Position numbers and translations under genes: made by a program
The notes under the pieces: generated by a model
Seen by the model: only the letters and a program-made list of their open reading frames with translations
The model's database searches: none
What the model was told of the DNA's origin: nothing
Part shown: one piece after another, positions 35,801-47,400 of the stretch
How the letters are laid out: each line of letters opens with the position of its first letter
Position numbering within the stretch: position 1 is the first letter of the stretch
Origin: Glandiceps talaboti
Lineage: Eukaryota > Hemichordata > Enteropneusta > Spengelidae
Reading direction: 5' to 3'
Length of the DNA: 64,000 bases
Assembly: GCF_964340395.1 (NCBI RefSeq)
Contig: NC_135566.1
Span: 12,468,001 to 12,532,000 of the forward strand

Positions 35801-38145
35801 TAGCTGGGGGTGAAAATAGCATGGACTAGAATTTGATTTGAGGTGTTACATTATTGAGAGGCAGTGACACAGAAATTTGCCCACTGGTGCAATTACAGTG
35901 TTACACACAAATGAAGCCTTTAGGTTCCTCCATTAAGTGTTCTCAACGACATAGATAATTTGTCTGGGTGATTCAATACAGTAAAATACAAAAGTGCACC
36001 CAGTGTAGCTGCCTTTCCCTAGGGCTATTTTACAATGACATGTATGTGTATATTTTCATTCTTACAGTGATGAACACCTAATTGCGAATGTACATGTAGA
36101 CTGGTTGCAATGAGCTATTTGTTTGTTGTGTGGCAATTGATCTATGTCTGTGACCGTTTATACAACCTCCTGGACTTGTACAATTTACATTTTGTAAGTG
36201 CGGTGACATAGTTCCTTTGCAAATGTCACGGCTTACGTATGCATCACATGGCTTTGGCTGATCATTGTTTTAGAGTTATACTAGAGGACATCTTTTTTAT
36301 ATCATCTCCCCAACAATGCTACAAAATTTCCCTCAGTAAATTTCAATATTGTTTTTTTTATAATTTCTAAGTATAAATAAAGAAAATGTTCAATGTATAT
36401 TATTAATTTTCATCTTAATTCTAATTTTCATGGTTATTTTCACTTCTAATCTCTCTTTATTTCACATTTTTATATTTTTATGCCGTAGTTCTGTACTGCT
36501 GATGTGATGATAAAATAATATTCAAATGACAGTATTAGACTTAGAGCTGCTAACTTGTTTTAATCATAACAGTTGGAGAGAGAACATCTATATTTTAATC
36601 AAAATGACATATGCCTTCAACTACCATTTCAACAGTAAGCAGTGTCTTAGCTTACATATGTCATTCAATATGTTGTTTTCGAAATACACTGTAAATTAAT
36701 TTATTGAAAAAATGAGTTGTCATTGGTAACCTAAATGTACCTTCTGAAAAAATAACACCTTTTTTCACAATATTTTCCTAAATTTTCCTTGTTAATAATG
36801 TAAGCCCTTTTTTCAGTAAATATTGACTTTTTATACAATTTTTTCTTAAATTTTCCTTGCTACAAAATAACTCATTTTTCACCATTTTTCCTAAATTTGC
36901 CTTGTTACAAATGTACGCCCTTTTTTTCAGTAAAAATTGACTTTTTTGATAATTTTTTTCAAAATAAAAAAATACCGAAATGGTTTCATTGAAAAATTCC
37001 AATCATACTTTATATGGCTCTCTTTTTCCTATATTCCTTTGTAATATGTATAAACCAATGAACCCTCTGTTCCTGATCAACTTCATTTGCATAAAAACAA
37101 TGGATTTAAAAAAAGAACAATAGACATAATGAAAGCACACAACAGTGTTAGACAGATCACAGACAGTGGAGAGGAAATTTCTTCTCCACTGTATGGATAG
37201 CTTGACTTTGATGCATGTCTGTAAAATACATCTTTTTGTACTGTTTGCATCAACATTTTCTTTTGTTATTCTACAATTATAAATTTTGTGAAATAAAAAT
37301 GTTGGCTCTGGCACATTCACCAAAGCACAGCCTTCTGTACTGTCATTTTTGTTTTAAATATCTATATTTTTGCGTTAACATATTTGTGATTTGGTTTGTA
37401 ATTTGTATGTGAATATTTCACTTATTGTCTTTATATAAAAATTAACTACAAACTTTACACTGTAACAGTTGCAACTGCCAGTCATTTCACGTTTTTGTAA
37501 CCATTATATTTACTATTTATTTTTTTATTTCGGGGCAGGATTATTGACTGTAAACATGAAAGACTTTTGTCTGTTCTGAAATTTGAATGAATACTAAATT
37601 AAAACCATAAATTATGTGATGTTTTTTTTATGTGGCCATTCCAAACAACCCCTTGGACTTCAGCACTCCTGAGTAGTCGTGGGTTGTCCATGGTTATATT
37701 TTATATAGTTACCAATTCCATCAATTTAGGAACATGGTGTATAGATACATTGTAATTTGTACAGAAATTCATGTATATGCCTTTGACACTAAACACATAT
37801 TTTTTTACCTTTGTTATCCCTTTTCAACACATCAATTTCTTCATGTAGACTCCTAAGTATATCTTGATGTTGTTGCTTCAAAAATGCTAAGCTTTTCTCT
37901 AAGTGATGCAGTCTCTGCAATGGGTCCATATCTGTGGAGTCTGACAGATCGGAGCAATCTTCACCGAACCCATTGTCTTTCTTCCCCGGTGGAGCAGGCA
38001 GTACCTGCAAGCGGTCCTTCATAAACGGTCGCGGGTATCTCGCTTTGTCGAGTGCTCCGACCCGCGACCAATGTGGCAGATTCTGCATCGGGGGCAGAGA
38101 ATAGCTTGAGGACGACATCGGCGAGTCTAGTATTTCAGACGTCAT
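23729..38145 (-). CDS. CCDC74: CCDC74-like coiled-coil protein (eight coding exons recognised)
   Basis: Exons, in transcript order: 38145-37809, 34204-34157, 32432-32364, 30498-30420, 27082-26953, 25549-25357, 24810-24692, 23915-23729 (TAG stop). About 387 residues; human CCDC74A is about 378. Exon 1 carries the coiled coil LEKSLAFLKQQHQDILRSLH (about residues 82-101), then exon 2 DLHFKLVM, both close to CCDC74. Exon 6 has PPTLEECEMIIRHLQRQN, and exon 8 has SLPALTQTMGNKVVERKKRM near the C-terminus, the two CCDC74 C-terminal signatures. Exon 5 adds a predicted coiled coil (EEEVENLRYALRDARSRNAY). Exon junctions agree in phase except exon 4 (ends phase 2) into exon 5 (needs phase 1): a short exon is missed, or exon 4 ends at another donor near 30466. 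In vertebrates CCDC74 proteins are linked to spindle and ciliary microtubules. Head to head with MOONR. Confidence 0.88.
24378..24590 (-). repeat. tRNA-like (SINE-type) head with 60-bp tandem units
   Basis: On the minus strand, TGGTTAGAGTGACTG (box A-like) is followed by GGTTCTAGCC (box B-like). The box A segment then recurs at 24450, 24510 and 24570 (plus-strand starts), spaced about 60 bp. Lies in the last intron of the CCDC74-like gene. The RNA polymerase III origin is inferred from the two boxes. Confidence 0.45.
29337..29422 (+). repeat. Single-unit relative of the 59-bp minisatellite element
   Basis: Has the head (CTGTAAGATACGTCGTCGTG, TTGTTCAGCACTATCAGAC) directly followed by one unit (GCTGATAGCGTGGCACGAAT ... 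TTTTACAGACT). It shows the minimal form of the element seen at 20015. Confidence 0.85.
30267..30327. repeat. (CA)n microsatellite
   Basis: CA dinucleotide tract in an intron of the CCDC74-like gene, just downstream of its exon 4. Confidence 0.97.
30524..30602. repeat. (CA)n microsatellite
   Basis: CA tract about 25-105 bp upstream (transcript sense) of exon 4 of the CCDC74-like gene, close to its acceptor at 30499. Confidence 0.97.
31575..31930. mobile_element. Foldback element, family 1 (copy with both ends)
   Basis: Left arm GTTATTCCAAAATATTTTTC (31779 on) and a right arm whose reverse complement reads GTTATTCCCCAATATTTTTC (near 31925) enclose about 150 bp. The segment before it (31575-31770) is also shared with 43190-43350, so the repeat unit is larger than the foldback. 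Non-coding. Confidence 0.6.
32717..33030. repeat. Compound GT-rich microsatellite with an internal duplication
   Basis: (GT)n tracts separated by two near-identical segments containing GCATGCACGCATCCATGTG, then degenerate GTGTCT and GTAT repeats. Intron of the CCDC74-like gene. Confidence 0.95.
35550..35585. repeat. Perfect 15-bp hairpin
   Basis: CATAGACCCTCCACC and GGTGGAGGGTCTATG are perfect inverted arms around a 6-base loop. Weaker pairing extends outward (GAATTA / TAATTC). GC-rich against an AT-rich intron. Confidence 0.9.
36749..36962. repeat. AT-rich tandem repeat, about 60-bp units
   Basis: About four diverged units built on TTTTCCTAAATTTTCCTTG and TTTTTTCAGTAAATATTGAC. Alternate units are more alike, suggesting a dimer of about 120 bp. 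First intron of the CCDC74-like gene. Confidence 0.75.
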
Positions 38146-38829
38146 TAGTTACTGTGTAAGACGGGTAGCGGGTAGTATGTCTGCTTGGATAATAATATTT
38201 ATCGCTAAAGCGCCATTCGAAGCGATTAATTACGGTTCGTGTTGCAAGAAAAATAAACTATTGTCAGATCGGTCACAATACGATGTCATATAAGCATTCC
38301 TCAATATAATATTTGGCAAGGGCGAGGTGAACTAAATATTTCGTCTGTGTTGATAATGTTTGAAAACGATACAAACGAGGACACTGCCTTTCCGGTACGT
38401 CCAACGAAAATAATACCCTCGATCAGATCAAAACTCTCCTAAAGCCTAAACAATATAGGTTATTAATGGTATCATATAATAGTCCTCGTATGGAATCGTT
38501 GGGATACAATTACGAATATGAAACACTATAAACGCATGAAATCCATCCCCATATACTTCTCCAACTTCACACAAGATGGCTGCTCTCTGTGTATCCACAA
38601 CAAAAACCAAATATACGATCTGCAGCTTCGACGATCGGACGCAATATTATATCTTTTCTGGCAATCAAATTGTCAGATAACGACAGTTATTAATCCGTTA
38701 TTTCAATTCCCGTCTCAGAAAGGCCCTCCGATCCCAGATCTTTCCTAAATATCACCACAATCAGTTCGTCATAGATCGTTCTTCCTACTCCACAGATGGT
38801 ATTCAGCTTCAAATGGTATGTGTTCTCAC

Positions 38830-38870
38830 ATGCAAATGAACCCGTTGTTGCCATGTGACGAGATTTGCAT
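38830..38870. promoter_or_regulatory. Inverted pair of octamer motifs flanking an X-box-like half site
   Basis: ATGCAAAT at 38830-38837 and ATTTGCAT at 38863-38870 are perfect POU octamers in opposite orientation, 25 bp apart. Between them is GTTGCCATGTGAC, of which GTTGCCAT resembles one half of an RFX X-box. Function is inferred from motifs only. Confidence 0.3.
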
Positions 38871-39174
38871 ATATCTGACGCCGAAAGTTGTTTGGTGTGA
38901 GGGCGCTATACTAAGCGACTTGGTGCGAATGCTGTAATCGAGATGATCGATACGGCGTACCGTACCGTACCGTAAAGCTCCTCGTCCCATGTTACTTGTT
39001 GGTCAACATATATATAGCTAGACTGTGGTGGTGATTGTTCGTGAATAACAAACACTGAATTGACACTTTTTAGTTTTATTCAGGTGAAATTGAAGGTGAG
39101 TGAAGAATGTACTTCAACAGACACGAGAAGTACAGTTTGAATTATGAAGCGCAACATATTTCGCCGGACTAGCT

Positions 39175-39276
39175 GATTGATTAATTGATTGATTGATTGG
39201 TTGGTTGATTGATTGATTGATTGATTGTTTGTTGTTTGTTTGTTTGTTTGTTTGTTTGTTTGTTTGTTTGTTTGTT
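39175..39276. repeat. (GATT)n and (TTTG)n microsatellite
   Basis: GATT-type repeats pass into a clean TTTG tract. Confidence 0.95.
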
Positions 39277-40209
39277 CGATTGATCCATACATTTCCATTT
39301 ACTGACTGACATGATATATTCATTCATGCATTACTTGTCTATGTAACTTTTTGTATCTATTATTTTTTCTGCCTACTATTCATCTATTTACTATATTTAC
39401 TTCAGTCACGTTTCACTTTCAGCGCCCTATCATCACCCAGCGCCTTATCATCACCCATGGTTTTGCATAATCTTCGCTATATGTATATATATTGGGCTTT
39501 GTTGGCTCATAATCGATGACGGAAGAAGATACATTACATGAAAATTCAAAGTAGGAAATCCATATTCTTTTATGACATAAAAGCTTCAACAACATTGTAA
39601 GAGAAAATATCAATAACTAACAGTGACGCAACCCGGGGACGCAACTTAACTGAGAATCCAAGATATTTTACTGATAGTAACCCACTTTTAGCACAGCATA
39701 TTGTATACGTAACGTTATCATGGTTACTGAAGAAATAGAATTATGCAAGCGACCACGACGATTCAGTATGTGCGTTGTGTTCTGTTATTTTGTTGTTGCT
39801 ATTGTTGTTTTGTTCGTATTGGATATTATGATATGTATACATTTAGTATTCCATCATCAGAAAAAAGACAGTTTCTAAGATTATTAATCTTTCTCCTTAA
39901 CTTTGTAATGATGACGCGCCTACTTATAGTAATTTACATTGTATCTGACATAGGGGCGTGTAGTACAGTATTTCTTAGATTGTTGTTTTCCTTGTCTTCA
40001 GTCTCAATATGACAACGTTTTGACTTGAATATATTTTTCCCCGCCTCTATGGAACTATAGAGTGTACAGTGATACATTTGGGCTGGCAGGATTCGTGTTC
40101 TGTTTTCCTTAATTAAGGAAACACCCATCTAAGAAACAATACGTGTCCCCATGGTATCTAATGGCTACACGGCATCGTGAGGACATTTGAGTTCAGTGGC
40201 ATGATGAAA

Positions 40210-40350
40210 CCTCGCGAGACTTCGTCACGAGATTAAACTTTCAACTTTTGCAAAGATGGCGGATGGTTTGAAAGGAGTTCTTCTGCTGTTATCATACAAT
40301 TTTTGCAGCTGATCGTCTAGCCAAGCACATTTTAACTCCATATTGTAGGC
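40210..40350 (+). promoter_or_regulatory. Likely MOONR core promoter and 5' non-coding exon
   Basis: CTCGCGAGA at 40212-40220 differs by one base from the TCTCGCGAGA promoter element. AAGATGGCGG at 40253-40262 matches the YY1-type downstream element. A consensus donor (GGC then GTAAGT) starts at 40351, and the acceptor before the coding exon ends at 41431. The exon contains a short upstream frame of 18 codons (40256-40312). The transcription start itself is inferred. Confidence 0.5.
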
Positions 40351-40694
40351 GTAAGTTGTTTTGTTTATTTTTCTACATTATATCAAAACTGTTGCAACGG
40401 ATTTGTCCGTGCAACTATATAATAATGGAGTATTTTGTACTGTCTTCTGTTTCTGTTGTGACAGGAACGTACCTGTGATGACCAAAATGTAAACATGTTG
40501 GAGCATGCATACATTCACTTAGAAAGATCGCTACGACCATAATGACGGTAGAAATATTTTCAAAACTACGAACCGTTATCTTTATGGAATATAAAGTGAT
40601 TGAATGGTTCGTTGTAAATGTTTTGTTTCTCCGCCACTCCAAAGTTTTCAGAGCGAGAACATACGTATTGTAATTTGTATATTGTACTTTGTAC

Positions 40695-40787
40695 TAGCCC
40701 TGGAAATACGCGCTCCGATGGTTCCGACACAGAGTGGGAGATAAGTTACGTGTCTGAACCCTTGGAGCGCATATTTCCATAGCGCTA
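40695..40787. mobile_element. Foldback element in MOONR intron 1
   Basis: Left arm TAGCCCTGGAAATACGCGCT and the reverse complement of the right arm TAGCGCTATGGAAATATGCG align over about 36 bp with a few mismatches and a 19-bp centre. No coding sequence. Confidence 0.65.
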
Positions 40788-41463
40788 ATTGTATTGTAGC
40801 CCCTTCAACTTCAAGGTTTGAAGTTGGAAGAATGTTCAGTTCACCATATACCCTCTATGACTCGTCAGTTCACTTAGGTCGAATATTCGGAGATAACATC
40901 TCAGGCTTGAATATGAATAATCGGCAAGAATGTGGAACACTGGATGACTGTGCAAAAGATACACTCAAAATGTATTTTCACCATTTCCGTTGTTGTACTT
41001 TTCTGCTAAAACAAAATACTTGTTACTCACAGCATGGATACATCCATGCTCACAGTTACCACACCTGCCTTCCTAAATCAATGAAAATTAAATCCAGGCA
41101 TACCAGTCAATGTCGTCTTTTAGTGAAAGTGTACTAATTCCATTGAAAATATAGTATTCCACATACAAGTAGTGCTACATGTAAGTGTATCAAAGCTAGG
41201 GAGTTTCCAGTTAGAATTAAGCAAGGGATACAAAATTACAATAGGGTAATGGGTTAGACCCCCATGACAAATTCACAAAAATTGAAAATCAATCAGCCCT
41301 TCGGTAACAAATGTTTGATATTTACCATGCATGTAGTAAATATTTTCTAGAGAGTGAAGAAGTGCTTTCACAAAGCTTTGCATTGAAAAGTTTAAGAGCA
41401 TGAGATGACTTTTCTTTCACTTTCATTTCAGATCTATGACATACACATACATGTAATCACAAA

Positions 41464-44400
41464 ATGGCAAGTGAAGTATTCATGCCACGAACTCAACTTG
41501 ACTTTGGTGTACCAAAGCAAAATATGTACCAAACATACCAACAAGGACCGATTCACAAATCTCCTGTTGGAAACATGGAAGGAATTGTACCAAGACGCTC
41601 ACAGTATCATCAGAATCAGCTACAATTCAACTTGGATTCACAAAGCGATCCTGCAAACTTAGCCACCAAGTTCTTAAAACCAGGAGCCATCATCGTAGAA
41701 AAACTAGGCTCGCCACAGAAAAAGGATAGCAAACCAAGATTTTCACAGCCAGTGAACTTTTCAGTTGTTTCAGAAGACAAATTATCTCTAGCTATGAGAT
41801 TAGCTAAAAGAGATCTGAAGAAAAAACTCTTAGGACAGGGGTTTACTATTGCCCAGTATCCAGAAACAGAACTTCCAAAAAAGACCAAAGTCACATACAG
41901 TAAGGAATACAAACAGAAACTGAAACAGAGAAAGGAAAGAGAGAAAATGAAAAGTGCTGGTGTTAGAATAGAGGAGCGATACAGACAGAGTGATGTCAAG
42001 ACATCAGAAACACAGACACCGAGGTCAAAGGTTAAAGACAGACATTTGAAGGCAAGTAAAGGCAAGGGTCTTGCCCCAGAAGGAACTGTCTTGGTACACA
42101 TGAAAGATCCAAGGAGAGGAGAGATGATGTTACAGACAGGGGATGCTGACAGTCCAGCTACCAAACAAGCTAAAGAAATAAGAAGATTGAGAAAAGAGTT
42201 GCGGTTTTACATAGATAGGATTGAAGATCTTTCAAGGAGAGGTGAGATTTTTAAGAATTATTTTTCTATGAACTTTTCTTGCCTCATGTTGATGATATGC
42301 AACAAAATATGCTATGATCTGTTGGCTGGTAGGACTGCGTAACATATAGTAACTTACAGATGATACATGTATCTATGTCTATACTAAATACTTGCTTTCA
42401 TCTGTTTGATTCATCAGAAAAATCAGACCAGGAACAAAAACTGAGATTTGAGGATTTAGATGATGAAGAAGACCCAAGAAGGAAAGCTAGAGAGTTAGAA
42501 CAAGCTGGTAGAAATGCTCGTCTACTGTATGCCCTTCAACAACAAGTAAGAATTCTTTATCTTGTTATTTCTGTTTATGTATCCCAATGTAGTAAGAGTG
42601 TCTGCCACTGATATGTGAAAATGATTTGAGTTAAAAAGAGGTTTCAGTAAACCACTATTATCCATAGGGATTTCACCAAACTAACTCTATCAACCGCAGA
42701 GGTACAGCTAAAAAGAAACGATATTCAGCAAATTTGACACTGACAACATCATTTTAGTAATGAAATGCCGAGTTTTCTGAACTCATTGGAATAAACTTTC
42801 AAACAAGAAGAAAGACACAAAAACGCAATCACCTAAAGATTTGAAATGAAAATTAATTTAGAAAAGAAGTAACAGTTGAGATCTTCAGTTTATACACGTT
42901 CATTGCGTAATTTTGAACATTTGTTTTACACTGTAGGTTCGGAATATTCAAGATGACCTAGACAAAGCAGGACCTGATAGCATAACACATACCAAGAAGG
43001 TAAGAACTCTACCAAAGACTTGGGCTAACACTTGACACACTCTTTCAGTATGATATAAAGATCAAATTGAATTTTTTGTATGTGTGTTAGAAAGTGTCAA
43101 ACCCTGCAATAGGAACTATAAATAATAGCTTCAGCACATTTGAATTGTAATTCTGTACACCAGGAAAGTGTGGATTCCAGGATCTAAGTCTTAATTATAC
43201 CATGCACTAGCCAAGTTGTACACATTCAAACAGAAAATATGAAATTTATATCCTGGTCATTCTAGTATGACAGTATATGTCTACGTTATTGGTTTTGCTC
43301 AAATTATGAGTCAAAACTGTTTAGAATTGTCATTATTTTCCTCATTTTACCTATATTAAGCTTGCACAGACCTGTATATGAGTACTAAAATTTTAACCAG
43401 TACACACAACATATATTTAATAAGCTGAGAGCTTTTCACTACAAATAGTCAGTCGTGTTCACTCACGATAGATGGTGCTGTTTTTGTTGTGGCATGATCA
43501 AGGAGGAAGCTCCTGTAGATTTTAGGGAGAAAGTACCATCACAGGTATAATTTGTTATTCTCCAGTATTTCCTTCACTCAGAAGGAAAATATTCGTGCCA
43601 AAAGAGTTTTGTTGTGACTCATCTTTGAATCGTAGTTACAATGCCCTTAGGTCACACATACTTTCCTTGGCAAAAGAGGAAGACATCAGAAAACTTATGT
43701 TATTGTAACTTCTGTAGCTTAGAAAATGTTTCCGTTATAGAATATGAGTATCATTTCTTAACATTCTGTCCTCGTCATGATGAGAACTGAGAAGATGGTT
43801 TTACAAAAACCCTTCATATAATAAATTTATATCTCTGGTAAGCTCACAAAATGTCACAAAGTTAAATGAGCTGGCATGTTTCATTTATAATTCTTTCAAA
43901 ATGAGAACCTAAATTTCATACAGTGCTTCCACTACCTTTTCTGAGGTTTATTTTGTGCTGTATAAGATCTTTGGGCCTGTAGCCTTTATTGCAAATAAAC
44001 TATCTATCTACATTCCTTGGCTGAATGAAGCAAAATATGAACAATTTCTAACCATCCACTTATTTTTCCATGGTTACAGAGTCATACACTTCACAAACTA
44101 GCAGCAGCTCATAGAGGAGCAGTGAGAGCTCTACAGACTTTTATTCATCATATGCCAAATGAACCAAACAGTCAGAGTGGTCTACATAGAGTCTATACTG
44201 AACTCTCAACATTGATCAAACAATTGTCTATGGTCTGTGCTCAACTTGAGATTGGTGAATCTGGAGTTCCAGATATGGTTTTGAAGATGCCATCAGTACA
44301 GGTACAGTAGTATATTTTTAATTATGCACTGAACTGATCTTGTAGATGTCCTCAACCAATCTTAATTCATTTGTTATAATGAAATAGACATCTTATTGTT

Positions 44401-47400
44401 CATTGTATACTGCAACAAGCAACACTGAAGTAAAGCACTTTCTCTGTGTGTTACACTCATTTATAGCATTCATATCAAGTGTAAAAGTATACTGTTTCAT
44501 TTGCTAATACAACAAGTAACACTGAAGTAACGCTTTACTTTGGTGTTGTGGGTTGTATTAGCAAATGAAACAGTGTACTATTACACTTGATATGGATGCT
44601 GTAAACATTGTGGTACATACAGAAAATGCTTTACTTTGGTGTTATGGGTTGTATTAGCAAATGAAACGGTATACTATTACACTTGATATGGTTGCTATGA
44701 ATGATTGTGGTACATACAGAAAATGCTTTACTTTGGTGTTATGCATTGTAATCAATTACGGATCAGATATGGGTTTGCAGATTCAATGGCATAGATAGCA
44801 CTAGACTTAGAGTGTACACAAAACATTTTCCAAGTAGTCGTAGTGTGTTTGACATCGTGAAATAACTTGGCATAGATTCTCAAATCTTCTCAAATCTTCT
44901 CAAATCTCAAATTTTAAATCTATTAATCATATGCTGAGGGTTCTGTTATAGCAAAGGAGTTATATGCCAAAGTGGCTCTAGATTGAAGTGAAGTAAATAC
45001 AAAGACTAATAAACAACATTACACTATATCATGGCATCACATTACTTTTGTTCTCCCAACAGAGAGAACATGAGTTATTCAGCAGACAGCTTAGATCACC
45101 ACCAAGAAAGAAAGAACTTCTGTATTCCCCAGGAGATACCAGACAACATACAAGGAGACAGCTACTAGGGGATTTCCATAGTGACTTTGATGAGAAGCCC
45201 ACCAGAGAACTGTGGGAGGGAAGGAACCAATGGCTTCAAGAGAAAGCTAGGGATGCTAAAAAGAAAAAGAGTAAGTGACGATTGTCACTCTTGAGTATTT
45301 TTTGTACCAGGAATAGCACCCTCTAGTGGTAAGAGTACTTGTTCTTGATGAGCCCACACTAACTTATTGCTAGAATGACCTGAAGGTTTGAAGTCAGAGT
45401 TCGTCACATTTCAATTCATTCATTGTCCAGTACATGATGAATATGTTCATTAATGAATAATACATGTCTTACTGCCACTACTTTACTAAATGACAGATGT
45501 AATGATGTACATTTTTATACGGCACTTTCCCAGAACTTGACGTAAGCATCGTACAATTATTATACCTGGTTCAAACCTCTTTGCAGCATACAATGAAATT
45601 AGAACAGTTTACAATCAAAAGAATACTTTGTTAAGTATATCAACTAAATGTATTATATATTTAGTATGGTTGTCAGTGGCTGTACATTATCTTACATGTG
45701 TCTTACCACTGCAGTTTGAGTTGTTCAATTAAATTCAACTGGTCGCTACGTAAGAAGGGTGTTATGCAGTTTAACTATACCAACCAATGCAGGCTTTTCC
45801 CATTTCCTCCTACTTCAACACAAAGAACACAACGGTACTGTTCATTGGCTACCATATCAACAAATTTCTGAATTATTTGGACCAAAAATAATGATTATTT
45901 ATATTCTTAAAGAAATAGTTTGCACTTGCTTCTCTCCCAAATGATAAACTGTAATTGTTAAAAAAAAAAAAAAAAACAGATAACAGTAGCTGTTTTTATG
46001 ATGTAATGTTTATCTAACCTATCAATGACTTGGTTTGTTTTGTCCAGAAAAGTCCCAAAGGTCTAAGTCAGCCCCTGTTGTGCAGGAAATTGTACCTTCA
46101 AGGGGTGAGAAACCAGGTCAGAGAACTGTGGAAAGATTACGACAGAGTGTCAGGCAAAGAGGTAGGTTGTAACATCAGACAGTTGCTTGTCTCTGATAAC
46201 TTAGATCTGTGTGAATCTCGGGCTCTAGCAATGAATCAACCTAAATGTTTAGCCCACCAATTTCACCAGTTTCACCAGTTTCCAGTAAGAGATAAAAGTT
46301 AAGGTGCTGATCAGTTTGAATACTCTTGAGAATAATTTTTTTGTGTTACCTGTAGGGTTTTGTGATTCTAATAGTAGTATATTTCACAGATGAAGCACAA
46401 CACATGAGACTGCATGTATGTCATAAAACACTCATTTTTAATTGGGTTCATGCAATGAGCATTTGGCAGATTGTCGGGAGTTGGCTTCATGTGAATTAGG
46501 TTTGATAAGTGAGTGGGTGAAAGTTCATTCTAGTATGGTTCAGTGTCAATATACAGTGTAGTAGGACTCTCAATTCTGAATTCTGTTTCACACTTGATAG
46601 CATCATCTATGGATAGCCCAGACAGAGATGTAGCACTTAGGGCAGGTATTGCAGCATTACTGAGAGCAGCAAAGGACTCGGAGAGAAGACCACCACCACA
46701 GCCGAGGACAACACAACCAAAACAAGCCATTTCTCAAACACGACGTCCTCCTCAAACTGCCAAACCAGTACCACTGTTTCCTCCACAACCAAACAAAACC
46801 AGTTTATTACTGCCATCCAAACTCAAGGTGAGAATAGCTAGTATTCATATGAGTGTACCTGAAAATCATTCTCAGTGGAGTTGACTTGTGTGAGTGACAA
46901 CTCTTAATTTCTAACTATAAATATATCATTGATCAAGTGCGGTCATACAAGATAACGTGGTGGTGGTGGTGGTGGTGGTGGTGGTGGTGGTGGTGGGGTA
47001 AGAAGCCGTTATCTTCTGAGCCCTTTGCTGATAAAATGAAAGTTTTGTTTCTAATGAACTTAGTTGATGTATACAATTGTATCACAAGAATTCTGAAACC
47101 ACAGAACCAATCATTGTTGTGTTCAAGGGGAATGGTTTACCTTTACTTTCTCTGGCCATCAATCAAGAGACATCAACAGTGGTCAGCCCTCTTCTGAAAA
47201 TTTATAGAATGAGTATTGCAGTGAGTAGTGTGAGAACTAGTCTTAGATGCAAGCCATTTTGTACCCATTTATAGCCAAGAGACTTAGCTTTCTGGCTTAA
47301 CAGTGTTGTTTGCCAGTTGTTGAACCATATTGCCAAGTCTCTTGGCTAACTCATTGTCTGTGATGACTAGTAAGAACACAGTAGCTTCAGTGTACATTTC

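Larger units (their letters stand above)
38146..40200. other. Intergenic region between the head-to-head CCDC74-like and MOONR genes
   Basis: Holds the proximal promoter of the CCDC74-like gene at its left end. It also has a CGTAC repeat near 38957-38972 and a GATT/TTTG tract. No further gene seen. Confidence 0.6.

Noticed and set aside
41616-42164. 182-codon minus-strand frame opposite MOONR exon 2
   Set aside because: Antisense of a verified coding exon, without splice or promoter support.
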